From Campylobacterota bacterium (GTDB taxonomy: Bacteria > Babelota > Babeliae > Babelales > RVW-14): 64,000 nucleotides of DNA. Location of the stretch: positions 1-64,000 of the forward strand of contig JACKCO010000003.1 of assembly GCA_020633995.1 (NCBI GenBank), written 5' to 3'. The stretch's first letter is position 1. Each line of letters starts with the position of its first letter. The position numbers and the translations under genes are program-made. Of the stretch, positions 1-8,756 are shown piece after piece. The notes under the pieces were generated by a model. That model did not search any database, was not told the origin of the DNA, and saw nothing but the letters and a program-made list of their open reading frames with translations.

Positions 1-341
1 AACTCTCCATATCTAAAATTGACTAGGATCCTTTATTCAGGAATTTTCCATATATTTCAAAGATAATTTAATTTTTTCGCCTCTCATTTGCTGAACATGG
101 GATAAATGATACACCCATATTTTGGAAATTACAATACCCAATTTAAACTTTTTTAAAATTTCTTACATCTTTCCCTTAAATACATACATTTTAGTCCTCA
201 CTGAAAATCAAAAAGCTCAGTATGGGTAACTCCATAATAGCCTCTAGTAAAGCAAATCCAAAAAATCGTTTATCAATGATACACCTTTATGCTACACATA
301 GAAGAAACATTATTTTTATTAAAACTTTAGAAAGAAAAACT
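1..341. other. Non-coding left edge of the window
   Basis: AT-rich sequence in front of the first gene. I see no open frame entering from the left edge on either strand, no tRNA and no strong hairpin. A short phrase (atgatacacc) occurs twice, near 107 and 277, without obvious meaning. An in-frame upstream ATG at 222 exists, but the 40 residues it would add look unlike protein and are not conserved in the kinase family. Confidence 0.5.
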
Positions 342-1463
342 ATGAAAGTTCTAACAATCGGTGGAGCAACGCGAGACCTTTTTCTGGAATGTGAGGGCAC
401 CGACATCATGACAATCAGCAGGGAAACAGAACGTCGTCATTATATGCTTTTTGAATCCGGACAAAAAATAGAAGTTGATAACATTGCATACCATACGGGT
501 GGCGGTGGAACCAACTCAGCGGTCTCATTTGCTCGCCTCGGGTTTGATGTAGCCGCTTTCTGCTGTTTAGGTAATGATTATGACGGCAAAAAGATAACCC
601 AGACATTAGAAGAAGAAAATGTCTCTTCAGAGTTTATCTGTATTTCCGACCAATATACAACGGGACGCTCATTCATTATTAACTCACAACAAGGTGAACG
701 TACAATCTTTGCACATCGTGGAGCAAACAGTTTTTTAAAACTAAGTGATATCCCTAAGGACTACTTAAAAGAATGCACCCAACTCTACATTACCTCTTTA
801 AGCAATGAATCAGCAAAGCTGCTTCCTGAAATTTGTACATTCGCCAAACAACATAATGTTCCCATAGCCATAAATCCAGGAACAAGCCAATTAAAATATG
901 GTCTATTTACCCTTAAAGACTCACTTACAAATATTGACATACTCATCATGAACGGTGTTGAAGCAAAACTTTTCATGCTCGCGCTAACCGAAACTGACAA
1001 CTCATACAAACAGGCCCTAGAAAGCTCCCATCCTCGTCCATCGAGTTACTCCGATCAAAATAGAAACGAGCCCTATCTTGTTACACAGCCACTTTTATAT
1101 GAAGACTTTTGCTTTAGCACACACAAATTTTTCAAGCAAGTCATGAACTTTGGCCCCAAAATAGTTGTCATAACCAATGGCTGCAATGGGGTTTATGTAG
1201 CAGCAGAAAAAACAGTTTTTTTCTGCCCAAGCCTTGAGATTGATGTAGTAGACTCTGTCGGGGCAGGAGACTCGTTTGGATCAGCTTTTGTTGCAAGCTT
1301 GATGTACAAGCAAAGCATTGAAGACGCACTCCGTGCCGGAATCGCAAACAGCGCTTCAGTCTTATCACAATTAGGCGCAAAAACCGGACTCCTAACAAAA
1401 GACGAACTACAACAAGCAACACAAAAATTGCCTAAACAAAAAGTACAAACTTTTGACCTGTAA
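342..1463 (+). CDS. PfkB-family sugar/nucleoside kinase
   Basis: Cytoplasmic kinase of the ribokinase/PfkB family, which phosphorylates a sugar or nucleoside with ATP. The N-terminus has the family glycine patch (HTGGGGTNSAVSFARLG), and the C-terminal signature DSVGAGDSFGSAF carries the catalytic Asp of the anion hole (GAGD). At 373 residues it is longer than the usual 300-340 because of an insertion near residues 225-255 (SSYSDQNRNEP region). I chose the ATG at 342, where MKVLTIGG begins the first beta strand; the ATG at 222 adds an implausible leader. The ribosome site is weak (aaagaaaaac), as it also is for the gene at 18192. Substrate cannot be told from sequence. The next gene starts only 6 bases after the stop and may be co-transcribed. 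Confidence 0.88.
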   Translation: MKVLTIGGATRDLFLECEGTDIMTISRETERRHYMLFESGQKIEVDNIAYHTGGGGTNSAVSFARLGFDVAAFCCLGNDYDGKKITQTLEEENVSSEFICISDQYTTGRSFIINSQQGERTIFAHRGANSFLKLSDIPKDYLKECTQLYITSLSNESAKLLPEICTFAKQHNVPIAINPGTSQLKYGLFTLKDSLTNIDILIMNGVEAKLFMLALTETDNSYKQALESSHPRPSSYSDQNRNEPYLVTQPLLYEDFCFSTHKFFKQVMNFGPKIVVITNGCNGVYVAAEKTVFFCPSLEIDVVDSVGAGDSFGSAFVASLMYKQSIEDALRAGIANSASVLSQLGAKTGLLTKDELQQATQKLPKQKVQTFDL

Positions 1464-1469
1464 ACTTTG

Positions 1470-2522
1470 ATGGCCATATTCAGTTATATCAATTCCTTGA
1501 TAAAGACACTCAGCAATAGAACTTACCTGTACATCACCATCTCTGATGACAAGCTTGCTATCTATCACCTACTCAGACGCAAACTGTCGCTCACCACACA
1601 TAACCACCAAATAATACCTTTAAATAATACTCAAGTTTATGATGAGAAAATTTACAACCTAACAAGCCTAAAGGATTATGTTTCAACCTTTATAATCAAA
1701 AACAAACTCAACAACCCCTGTACTTTCGTCTTTATTGATACACACAGCAAAGCTATGCAACTGCTGACCCTTCAGTTAACACTTATGTTGAGCAAGGCGC
1801 CTCTTAACCTAGAATTCATAACAACAACTCCAATCATGACAAATGACAAGCCCGGCTACCTCTCTTCTTTGTCACAACAAAAAAACTTACTTCAACTACT
1901 ATGTCCCTCATGGCATACCCAGATACTGCCGTGGGCTACCAGCTTTGTACTAACACTGACCATTGGCCTGACGGTATTACACAACGTCAAAAAGAACACA
2001 AAAAAGCAACATGATCAAACAATTGAATTGCTCACACAAAAGCAAACTGAGTCAGATCCATTACGCTCACAACTCTCAGCATTTCATAAAATAAAAAAAG
2101 AAAACACCGAGTTAGAGCAACGCCTGAGCAAGGCACAACGTATTAAAAAAAAGATGCTCACCCATCTGCAATTCTTGATTGATATTGCCCAACAATTGCC
2201 AGAAAGCAGTAGGCTAATCTCTCTACAAATCGGAAGAAAACAAATAGTTACAAAAAACAAAAGTACCAAGCCCCACTGTCATCACTATGACCCGACAAAA
2301 AAAGAAAGCCAAGGCGCCCTAAAAGCCAAAAAAGCTCACGCCAACACTCCCTTTCTTATTGAAGGGTATGCCGCCTCTTCAACCACACCCGCTCAATACG
2401 CAGATAATCTAGGATCGTGCAAATCCATACAATCCTGCGAACTTATAGCGGTGAAAAAACAGAAAGGAAAGTCCCGCCCAAATCAATTCCGCTACAAACT
2501 CTCTGGCAAACTTGTGGCATAA
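1470..2522 (+). CDS. PilN/GspL-like single-span membrane protein
   Basis: A 350-residue protein with a soluble N-terminal half (about residues 1-150), one membrane span near 152-170 (LPWATSFVLTLTIGLTVL), a charged coiled coil (about 175-235) and a C-terminal domain opening with LPESSRLISLQI. That order, with the proline followed by a hydrophobic strand after the coil, is the plan of PilN/GspL-type pilus and secretion assembly proteins. No other pilus gene is in the window, so the call rests on architecture only. A TTG at 1467 could also start the frame; the ATG at 1470 is preferred. It follows the PfkB kinase by 6 bases. It could equally be an unrelated inner-membrane coiled-coil protein. Confidence 0.45.
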   Translation: MAIFSYINSLIKTLSNRTYLYITISDDKLAIYHLLRRKLSLTTHNHQIIPLNNTQVYDEKIYNLTSLKDYVSTFIIKNKLNNPCTFVFIDTHSKAMQLLTLQLTLMLSKAPLNLEFITTTPIMTNDKPGYLSSLSQQKNLLQLLCPSWHTQILPWATSFVLTLTIGLTVLHNVKKNTKKQHDQTIELLTQKQTESDPLRSQLSAFHKIKKENTELEQRLSKAQRIKKKMLTHLQFLIDIAQQLPESSRLISLQIGRKQIVTKNKSTKPHCHHYDPTKKESQGALKAKKAHANTPFLIEGYAASSTTPAQYADNLGSCKSIQSCELIAVKKQKGKSRPNQFRYKLSGKLVA

Positions 2523-2583
2523 GAAACAAAATCCTCTGGAAAATCAAGCCTGATTAACGACACTTTTTATTTGTACAGCCCCA

Positions 2584-2612
2584 TTGCTGCTTAACGTTTT
2601 TTCTGCTATCAT
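2584..2612 (+). promoter_or_regulatory. Probable rpsA promoter
   Basis: TTGCTG at 2584-2589 and TATCAT at 2607-2612 are separated by 17 bases, with a TG one base before the second box (extended -10). The leader to the rpsA start would be about 150 bases and includes a small hairpin (TGCAGTA 2723-2729 with TACTGCA 2738-2744). Confidence 0.45.
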
Positions 2613-2770
2613 GGTGCATGCAAATAGCATTTTGACAACACATGAAGAAGGTGCAAAATAATACAAAATGCACAGCATAAACAAAGTAAGTTTAACCCTT
2701 TTACCCAGAACGATGCTTTCAGTGCAGTAAATTCGCATACTGCAAACATCGTGCTGCAAAGGACCTTTTT

Positions 2771-4636
2771 ATGTTGAAAAACAAAAACATCATGTATCAA
2801 ACACTGCTCATGCAAGAGCTGGTGGACAATGAACTCAACCTCAGCAATGACAAAAAAGCTGAACTCGACCAACTCTATGAAGATTTTGGTCAAAAATTTC
2901 AAGTAGGAAAAATCATCACAGGTAAGGTACTATCCAAAGAAGGTAACGGTGTTACCGTTAGTATCGATTACAAATCTGATGGCTTAATTCCCTCATACGA
3001 GTTTTCTGACTACGAGATCAAAAAACTTGGTATTGGTAACGATATTGAAGTTATTTTGGATCGCCTTGAAGACGAAAGTGGCTCTGTTGTCCTTTCGTAC
3101 CAGAAAGCAAAATCACTCAAAGCTTGGGAAAAAATTGCAACACTTGCAAACAACGATGAACCAGTTCGTGGCATCGTTACACATAAGGTTAAAGGCGGTT
3201 TAAGTGTCGACATTGGCATCCCAGCATTTTTGCCTGGCTCACAAGTTGACACACAACGCGTAACTGACTTTGATCAGTTTGTTGGTCAAGAAGTTGTATG
3301 CAAAATCCTAAAAATCAACAAGAAACGTGGCAACGTTATAATTTCACGCAGAAAGTATCTTGAAGAGCAACGCTTTGAAGATCGCAAGAAAGCACTCGAG
3401 TGCATTAAAGAAGGTGAGATTGTACAAGGTATTGTTAAAAACATTACCAGCTACGGTGTATTTGTTGACGTTGGAGGAATCGATGGCTTGCTGCATATCA
3501 CCGACATGTCGTGGGGCCGCATCTCTCACCCAACCGAACTTGTTAAAATTGGCGACAACATCAGTGTCAAAGTCATTTCATTTGATAAGCAGAATGAAAA
3601 GATTTCACTAGGTATGAAGCAACTAACCCCAAATCCTTGGGAAAATGTTGCCCAGAAGTATCCGATCGGCAATAAAGTTAAAGGTCGCATTTCAAGCGTC
3701 ACTGACTACGGCTTGTTTGTTGAAGTTGAAAAAGGTGTTGAAGGCCTCGTTCACATTTCAGAAATATCATGGACTGAGCGCATTGCAAACTTATCTAAGT
3801 ATTACAACGTTGGTGATGAAATAGAAGCACTCGTTGTAGCTCTAGACAAGGATAATCGCAGAATGTCACTCAGCATCAAGCAAATGAAAGAAGATCCTTG
3901 GAAAGCGATTAGTGAGCAATTCAAAGTTGGCGATAGCATTGAAGGTAAAATTACCAACATTACAGACTTTGGCTTGTTCGTACAGCTTGCAGAGGGTGTT
4001 GATGGCCTTGTACATATTTCAGATATTTCATGGACTGATCACGTTTCACATCCAAGCGATCGCTACAAAAAGGGCGACACAGTAAAAGCAACCATCTTAG
4101 CTATTGACTCTGAAAATCGTAAAGTCTCGTTGGGCATCAAGCAACTTGAGCAAAATCCATGGACACAGGTTGCCCAAGACTATAAAGTTGGCGATATGAT
4201 TGAAGGTACCGTTTCTAAAATTACTAACTTCGGCGCTTTTGTAAAACTTGAGCCAAGCGGCATAGAAGGCCTTGCACACATCTCAGAACTTGCAGATAAA
4301 GAAATTGCAAAAGTAGAAGACATTCTTAAAGTTGGACAAAAAGCAACATTTAGAATCATCAAAGTCAGCCCTGAAGAACGCAAGCTTGGTCTCAGCCTTA
4401 AAGAGCCTAAAGCTCAACAACGCACATCAGAAGGTGAGCAGGTAGCTCAAGAGAGCGAAATCGTTGCTAAGCCTAAACAGACAAGAGCTCCAAAGGATGA
4501 CGTCAAAAAAACTGCAGCTGCAAAAACAACTGCTCGTGAAGGTGTACGTGGCACATTGCAACAAGCACTCGAAGAACATGCTGCAAAGATGAAAGACGAC
4601 GTCCCAGCTGATTCTGAAAAGAAAGACGAAGAATAA
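2771..4636 (+). CDS. rpsA: 30S ribosomal protein S1
   Basis: Large RNA-binding protein of the small ribosomal subunit that helps mRNA dock for initiation. The 621 residues contain six S1 (OB-fold) repeats in tandem. The last four are recognisable by the repeating phrases G(D/N)xxxGxIxxITxFGxFVxLxxGVDGLVHISDISW and KVSLGIKQLxxNPW. The first two are more divergent, as in other S1 proteins. The family is usually 550-580 residues; the extra length is a Lys/Ala/Glu-rich tail of about 75 residues after the last repeat. The stop overlaps the ndk start by one base (TAATG), so the two are translationally coupled. A leader of roughly 150 bases with a hairpin precedes it; S1 autoregulates in other bacteria, but nothing here proves that. 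Confidence 0.95.
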   Translation: MLKNKNIMYQTLLMQELVDNELNLSNDKKAELDQLYEDFGQKFQVGKIITGKVLSKEGNGVTVSIDYKSDGLIPSYEFSDYEIKKLGIGNDIEVILDRLEDESGSVVLSYQKAKSLKAWEKIATLANNDEPVRGIVTHKVKGGLSVDIGIPAFLPGSQVDTQRVTDFDQFVGQEVVCKILKINKKRGNVIISRRKYLEEQRFEDRKKALECIKEGEIVQGIVKNITSYGVFVDVGGIDGLLHITDMSWGRISHPTELVKIGDNISVKVISFDKQNEKISLGMKQLTPNPWENVAQKYPIGNKVKGRISSVTDYGLFVEVEKGVEGLVHISEISWTERIANLSKYYNVGDEIEALVVALDKDNRRMSLSIKQMKEDPWKAISEQFKVGDSIEGKITNITDFGLFVQLAEGVDGLVHISDISWTDHVSHPSDRYKKGDTVKATILAIDSENRKVSLGIKQLEQNPWTQVAQDYKVGDMIEGTVSKITNFGAFVKLEPSGIEGLAHISELADKEIAKVEDILKVGQKATFRIIKVSPEERKLGLSLKEPKAQQRTSEGEQVAQESEIVAKPKQTRAPKDDVKKTAAAKTTAREGVRGTLQQALEEHAAKMKDDVPADSEKKDEE

Positions 4637-5046
4637 TGATGGAAAATACACTTGCAATTATTAAGCCTGATGCGGTTAAAGCTAAAAATACTGGCAAAAT
4701 CATCGACCGTATAGAACAAGAGGGCTTTAACATTATCGAAATGAAAAAAATGCATCTGCAACGTAAAGACGCTGAAGCATTTTATGCGGTGCACAAAGAT
4801 CGCGGTTTTTTTGGTGAACTGGTTGATTTTATGTCATCAGGTCCAATTGTAGTCATGGCTCTTGAAAAAGAAAATGCTATCGCCGCGTGGAGAGACTTGA
4901 TGGGGGCTACTGATCCTGCAAAGGCCGCTGACAATACAATTCGTAAGTTGTTTGGCGCCAATGTTGGCGAAAATGCAACACACGGCTCAGACGCACCAGA
5001 TACAGCAAGAGAAGAACTCAATTTCTTCTTTCCTAATCTTAGCTAA
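4636..5046 (+). CDS. ndk: Nucleoside diphosphate kinase
   Basis: Transfers the gamma phosphate of ATP to other nucleoside diphosphates through a phosphohistidine. The 136 residues are of normal family length and start with the standard MENTLAIIKPDAVK strand containing the phosphate-binding lysine. The active-site histidine is in NATHGSDAP near residue 116, followed by the conserved AREE helix. The start overlaps the rpsA stop (TAATGATG); the second ATG at 4639 is equally possible. A strong terminator follows directly, so rpsA-ndk form a two-gene operon. Confidence 0.96.
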   Translation: MMENTLAIIKPDAVKAKNTGKIIDRIEQEGFNIIEMKKMHLQRKDAEAFYAVHKDRGFFGELVDFMSSGPIVVMALEKENAIAAWRDLMGATDPAKAADNTIRKLFGANVGENATHGSDAPDTAREELNFFFPNLS

Positions 5047-5052
5047 ATAAAA

Positions 5053-5084
5053 AAAGGCCCTCCAAGTTTGGAGGGCCTTTTTTT
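5053..5084 (+). terminator. Terminator of rpsA-ndk
   Basis: Perfect 11-base stem AAAGGCCCTCC / GGAGGGCCTTT around a 6-base loop, followed by a run of T. Confidence 0.95.
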
Positions 5085-5134
5085 ATAGGCAATTCAATCA
5101 AATAATTCGTAACAAATAAAAAGGAGAAAAACTC

Positions 5135-6196
5135 ATGACCATGACAAGAAGTTTAATCTTGCTCACCTCCTTACTACTTTTTATTCCCGATGCTCAATCT
5201 GCCGAAAAGCGTAAGTCAAATAAAAAGGATCACCCTTCTGTAGGCGCGACAATCAAGCGTAAGTGTATACTCAACGGCGCGCCACTCCTACCAAATACCA
5301 GTTATCAAGCAACTCCCAAAGAAGCCCTAAACAAAGCAGCTCATGTCCTTGAAAGCCTCTTTAGTGAATGCCCAGAGTGTACCTTCTCTCAGTACAACAG
5401 GCACCCTCACACCGTAGTACCATCTGAAGCTAATCTCGTATGCACGGGGTGCCGTATAAAATTTACAAAAGGGGACCTTGTAACACTCACTGCACGATCG
5501 ATCATCAATAACCTGAGCATACGATCAAACGAACCACATGGTATTTATTGCCAAAGATGCTGTGAATTCAGACATACTGGCCTTGAATCTGTTCAACACT
5601 GCATCCTGCACTACTCCCCCCAAGATCTAGTACTGCTGCAAGAAGGTAAAACTATAGAATATTTTGTAGATTTATTTAATAAAACTCGAAAAAGTATCTG
5701 TCGGCATTGTATGATGCAGGCATACCTTTTATTACAAGACTTCCTTACTGACATCAAAAACTATGGGTTCATTGCGATTCTTTCAGAATCAATCGCCTTT
5801 TGTGCAAGAGGGGGTAATCTGTCAACATACCGCCCAGGCATTGAGCACCTGCTCACCATTCCGGGTATTAGCTCGACTATAACAGGGCTTCAAAATGTAG
5901 TACTTAATACCCCAGACCTCAACTGCAAAGATCTTTCCCGTAAAGCTACTCATGCGTTGCTAGCAATGGCTATCACATCATCATATGTGGCAGCAGGCTT
6001 CACCATTCAAAAGCAAAAAAATCCTCTACCAACGCCACTAACCATACTTGTAGCATTTGGTTTATGGCTTCATCAAACAATGGTACAAGAAGACCTCAAC
6101 GGTGAATTGCACAAATTTTGCTATGCAAAAATACAGCTCTTGCTGGCTATAACCGCCACATTTTATCTACTGGGGCTAGGTACATTACTCTCTTAG
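5135..6196 (+). CDS. Secreted or membrane Cys/His-rich protein, unknown function
   Basis: Not recognised. The 353 residues begin with a clear signal peptide (SLILLTSLLLFIPDAQSA). The mature part carries four CxxC pairs (CPEC near 85, CTGC near 108, CQRC near 141, CRHC near 191) with nearby histidines, a pattern expected of zinc-binding fingers, perhaps RING-like or ribbon-like. The C-terminal third has two or three hydrophobic segments (near 285-300, 308-322 and 332-352) that should span a membrane. Zinc fingers on an exported protein are unusual; disulphides are an alternative reading. A ribosome site (aaaaaggagaaaaactc) lies just ahead. It stands alone between two terminators and converges on the superoxide dismutase gene. 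Confidence 0.7.
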   Translation: MTMTRSLILLTSLLLFIPDAQSAEKRKSNKKDHPSVGATIKRKCILNGAPLLPNTSYQATPKEALNKAAHVLESLFSECPECTFSQYNRHPHTVVPSEANLVCTGCRIKFTKGDLVTLTARSIINNLSIRSNEPHGIYCQRCCEFRHTGLESVQHCILHYSPQDLVLLQEGKTIEYFVDLFNKTRKSICRHCMMQAYLLLQDFLTDIKNYGFIAILSESIAFCARGGNLSTYRPGIEHLLTIPGISSTITGLQNVVLNTPDLNCKDLSRKATHALLAMAITSSYVAAGFTIQKQKNPLPTPLTILVAFGLWLHQTMVQEDLNGELHKFCYAKIQLLLAITATFYLLGLGTLLS

Positions 6197-6208
6197 ACAT
6201 ATAAAAAA

Positions 6209-6236
6209 AGTCCCCCGGGTTTTCTTTCGGGGGACT
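6209..6236 (-). terminator. Terminator between convergent genes
   Basis: Stem AGTCCCCCG / CGGGGGACT with a 10-base loop. The T tract is on the minus-strand side (seven A before the stem on the plus strand), so it mainly serves the superoxide dismutase gene. Confidence 0.85.
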
Positions 6237-6266
6237 AAAACTAGAAGATACTATTATTAAAAAAAG

Positions 6267-7052
6267 CTACTTACAACCACACGCTTCTTTTGCAAGTTCA
6301 TAATTTTTTTCAACCTGTTTCCAGTCAATAACACTCCACCATGCGGTGATATAATCAGGACGCTTGTTTTGATATTTGAGGTAATAGGCGTGCTCCCAAA
6401 CATCTAGTCCCATTATTGGAAAAAGTCCATCCTCAAACGTCGCATCTTGATTTCCCGTCGAGCTGACCACTAGCTTACCATTGCTGTCTACACATAGCCA
6501 TGCCCAACCACTACCAAATCTACTTTGTGCAGCTTTATTAAATGATTCTTTGAGAGCATCAAATGAACCAAGATCCTTGTCAATTTTGCTCGCAAGTTCG
6601 CCAGATGGCTGCCCACCTCCATTGGGACTCATTACTTTCCAAAAGAGGGAGTGATTAAAATGTCCGCCACCATGATCACGCACTTTACTTGCAAGCTCTT
6701 CAGGCATGCCGCCAAGTGAACTCAGCAATTCTTCAAGTGTCTTACCATGATACTCAGTGTGAGGCTCAAGTGCTTTATTCAAATTACTAACATAAGCCTG
6801 ATGATGCTTTGTATGATGCAACTCCATGGTTGGTGCATCAAGGTGAGGCTCAAGTGTGTCATACGCGTAATCAAGCTGTGGAAGACTATATGGATATTTA
6901 TAATCTGAAAAGTGCTGTTTTTTAAAGCACGTCTTGCAAGACCATTTGGTCCAACATTTTTTGACAGGACAACCACCACACATAAAATAAAGCGCTGCCC
7001 ACAAGCCTACAATACCTACCACAAAACCAATTAAAAACGGGCACATTTTCAT
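6267..7052 (-). CDS. Membrane-anchored Mn/Fe superoxide dismutase
   Basis: Converts superoxide to oxygen and hydrogen peroxide. The catalytic part (from about residue 54, YSLPQLDYAY) has all four metal ligands: the first His in MELHHTKHHQAYV, the second in GGHFNHSLFW, and Asp and His in DVWEHAYY. GGHFNH (Gly before His) with the downstream GNQD glutamine favours the manganese type. Unusually, about 50 residues precede the enzyme: a membrane span (residues 5-24) and a short Cys-rich linker with Cys25, 28, 33, 39 and 42, including two CxxC pairs. The enzyme is therefore tethered to a membrane, probably outside the cytoplasm. The Cys could bind metal or, for Cys25, be lipidated, though no proper lipobox is seen. 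The upstream gene at 7142 is on the same strand, 89 bases away. Confidence 0.9.
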   Translation of the reverse strand: MKMCPFLIGFVVGIVGLWAALYFMCGGCPVKKCWTKWSCKTCFKKQHFSDYKYPYSLPQLDYAYDTLEPHLDAPTMELHHTKHHQAYVSNLNKALEPHTEYHGKTLEELLSSLGGMPEELASKVRDHGGGHFNHSLFWKVMSPNGGGQPSGELASKIDKDLGSFDALKESFNKAAQSRFGSGWAWLCVDSNGKLVVSSTGNQDATFEDGLFPIMGLDVWEHAYYLKYQNKRPDYITAWWSVIDWKQVEKNYELAKEACGCK

Positions 7053-7141
7053 AAAATCCCCTCACAGAAAAGGTTACCTAATAAACAATTACTGCAAGTG
7101 AATATAGAATCAATAGCGTGCAAATGCAACTTAAATTGGTT

Positions 7142-7555
7142 TCAATATAGATATTTTATCAACAACGCAAGTCCCAGATTAAACATACATCCCCAGACAA
7201 TATCTACTGTTAATAATGAAATGTTTGAGTGGGCCATAACCGCAAAATTTGTACATGCATAAATCCCATACGTGATCAATCCCCAAAATAGTCCATACAT
7301 GCACGAAGTAATCCAGGAACATCTCTTCAGATATGGAAGCAAAAAGACAAGCTGACCAGAAACTACCAGCACCCAAACAGCCACGGCTGCAAACCAATGA
7401 AGCGCCCCCATCTGGGTAGCTGGACGCATTAACGGCCCATAATTTGTTTTATAAAAATCGCTAGCAACAACACCAATCCAAACCAGCTCAACGGTCGCTG
7501 CAACACAACAAAGCGCTAAAAATCTGATACCAGCATAAAGAAACGTCATTCTCAT
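7142..7555 (-). CDS. DUF2177-type four-span membrane protein
   Basis: A 137-residue inner-membrane protein with four hydrophobic spans. The spacing of ELVWIGVVASDFYKTNYGPLM, the GLITYGIYACTNFAV phrase in the third span and VDIVWGCMFN in the fourth match the DUF2177 family of predicted membrane proteins, whose function is unknown. A ribosome site on the minus strand (aaaaagggag) precedes the ATG. It is followed by the superoxide dismutase on the same strand. Confidence 0.7.
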   Translation of the reverse strand: MRMTFLYAGIRFLALCCVAATVELVWIGVVASDFYKTNYGPLMRPATQMGALHWFAAVAVWVLVVSGQLVFLLPYLKRCSWITSCMYGLFWGLITYGIYACTNFAVMAHSNISLLTVDIVWGCMFNLGLALLIKYLY

Positions 7556-7603
7556 ACGAACTCCCTTTTTTATTTATCGTATAAATGACTGAGAAAGAAA
7601 AAG

Positions 7604-8527
7604 CTAGATTTTTTTCATTCGGCCAAGCAACGCCTGAAAGTCACGTGGTAATGGACAGGTATAATGATATTTCTTACCACCATATTCAAACTCAAGCGTT
7701 TGAGCATGCAATGCCTGACGAGCAATAAGTTTTGATTTGCTACCGTATAGCCCATCACCTACGATGCTATGTCCCAGCGCAGTCATGTGAACACGAATTT
7801 GATGGGTCCGACCAGTTACAATTTTTGCCTCTACTAAAGCAAAATCTTGAAAATATTCAAGAACCCTGTAGTACGTTAACGCAGGCTTGCTTGCAAAACC
7901 CATATGTGACATACGTTGCGGTTGCATTGGATTTCTACCAATCGGATAATCAATTTTACCTTCTTGAGGAGGATTTCCGTGAACAAGCGTGACATATGTC
8001 TTATTCATGGCACGGTCTTTAAACATGGCTGCCAAGTCAGTTTGAGCTTTGCGGTGACGTGCAACCAGCAAAAGCCCGGACGTCTCTCTGTCAAGGCGAT
8101 GCACAATCCCAGGACGAGCAGGATCATCAAAGTCACTAAATTCCTTGTACCGCGCAAGCAAACCATTAACTAAAGAAACCTCATCTTTGCTACTTCGAGC
8201 TTGGTGAACAAGAAGCCCCGCAGGTTTGTTAACCACGATAAAGTCTGGCTGCTCATCAATAATTTCAAATTTAACGTCTGCTGGCTCAGAGTTTGGCTGC
8301 CAGTAACGAAACTCAATAGTGACGTGATCATTTAGTCGGATGGTTGTACCCGTCTTGCTGACAATCCTTTTGTTGACACTAACGCATCCTTCTTTAATCA
8401 AATCTTGCAAATAAGAACGTGAGTGGTCGGGAAATTTACCAAGCAAAAACTTATCCAGACGAAGTCCAGAATCTTGCTCTTGATCACAAATAATGAAACT
8501 TGGTGTTTTCTGAGCACCATTAATCAT
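7604..8527 (-). CDS. rluD: RluD-family 23S rRNA pseudouridine synthase
   Basis: Isomerises uridines in rRNA. A 307-residue protein with an N-terminal S4 RNA-binding domain (LRLDKFLLGKFPDHSRSYLQ, about 19-80) and the RluA/RluD catalytic domain. Motif II, HRLDRETSGLLLVAR, contains the catalytic Asp; GRTHQIRVHM is motif III. I chose the ATG at 8527, which has GGTGAAG seven bases ahead; earlier in-frame starts (8557, 8665) add hydrophobic residues lacking in the family. RluD modifies helix 69 in other bacteria; a RluA/RluC-like target cannot be excluded. It is divergent from mgtE. Confidence 0.9.
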   Translation of the reverse strand: MINGAQKTPSFIICDQEQDSGLRLDKFLLGKFPDHSRSYLQDLIKEGCVSVNKRIVSKTGTTIRLNDHVTIEFRYWQPNSEPADVKFEIIDEQPDFIVVNKPAGLLVHQARSSKDEVSLVNGLLARYKEFSDFDDPARPGIVHRLDRETSGLLLVARHRKAQTDLAAMFKDRAMNKTYVTLVHGNPPQEGKIDYPIGRNPMQPQRMSHMGFASKPALTYYRVLEYFQDFALVEAKIVTGRTHQIRVHMTALGHSIVGDGLYGSKSKLIARQALHAQTLEFEYGGKKYHYTCPLPRDFQALLGRMKKI

Positions 8528-8651
8528 AACTACTTCACCATAACTAAAGATAAACATATACTGGTTACTTTCCCGTGGTTGCGGGATAAAGCCCCATACC
8601 CAAAAAAAGTAATTGTCTTTTATTATACATAATTTTATATTAGTTGTAAAT

Positions 8652-8680
8652 TTAGCAAGCAACAAAAAGTGTGCTATAAT
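8652..8680 (+). promoter_or_regulatory. Probable mgtE promoter
   Basis: TTAGCA (8652-8657), 17-base spacer and a perfect TATAAT (8675-8680) in the gap between the divergent rluD and mgtE genes. No magnesium riboswitch fold was recognised in the short leader that follows. Confidence 0.55.
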
Positions 8681-8756
8681 CGCATTTGTATACCAACATC
8701 ACGTCCAAAAACACGAGAGTATCAGCGTTAACGGCTAGTCTAGAGCGAGGCCTTCT

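Noticed and set aside
8681..8756. Magnesium riboswitch before mgtE
   Set aside because: The leader is only about 75 bases and I could not find the conserved M-box helices.
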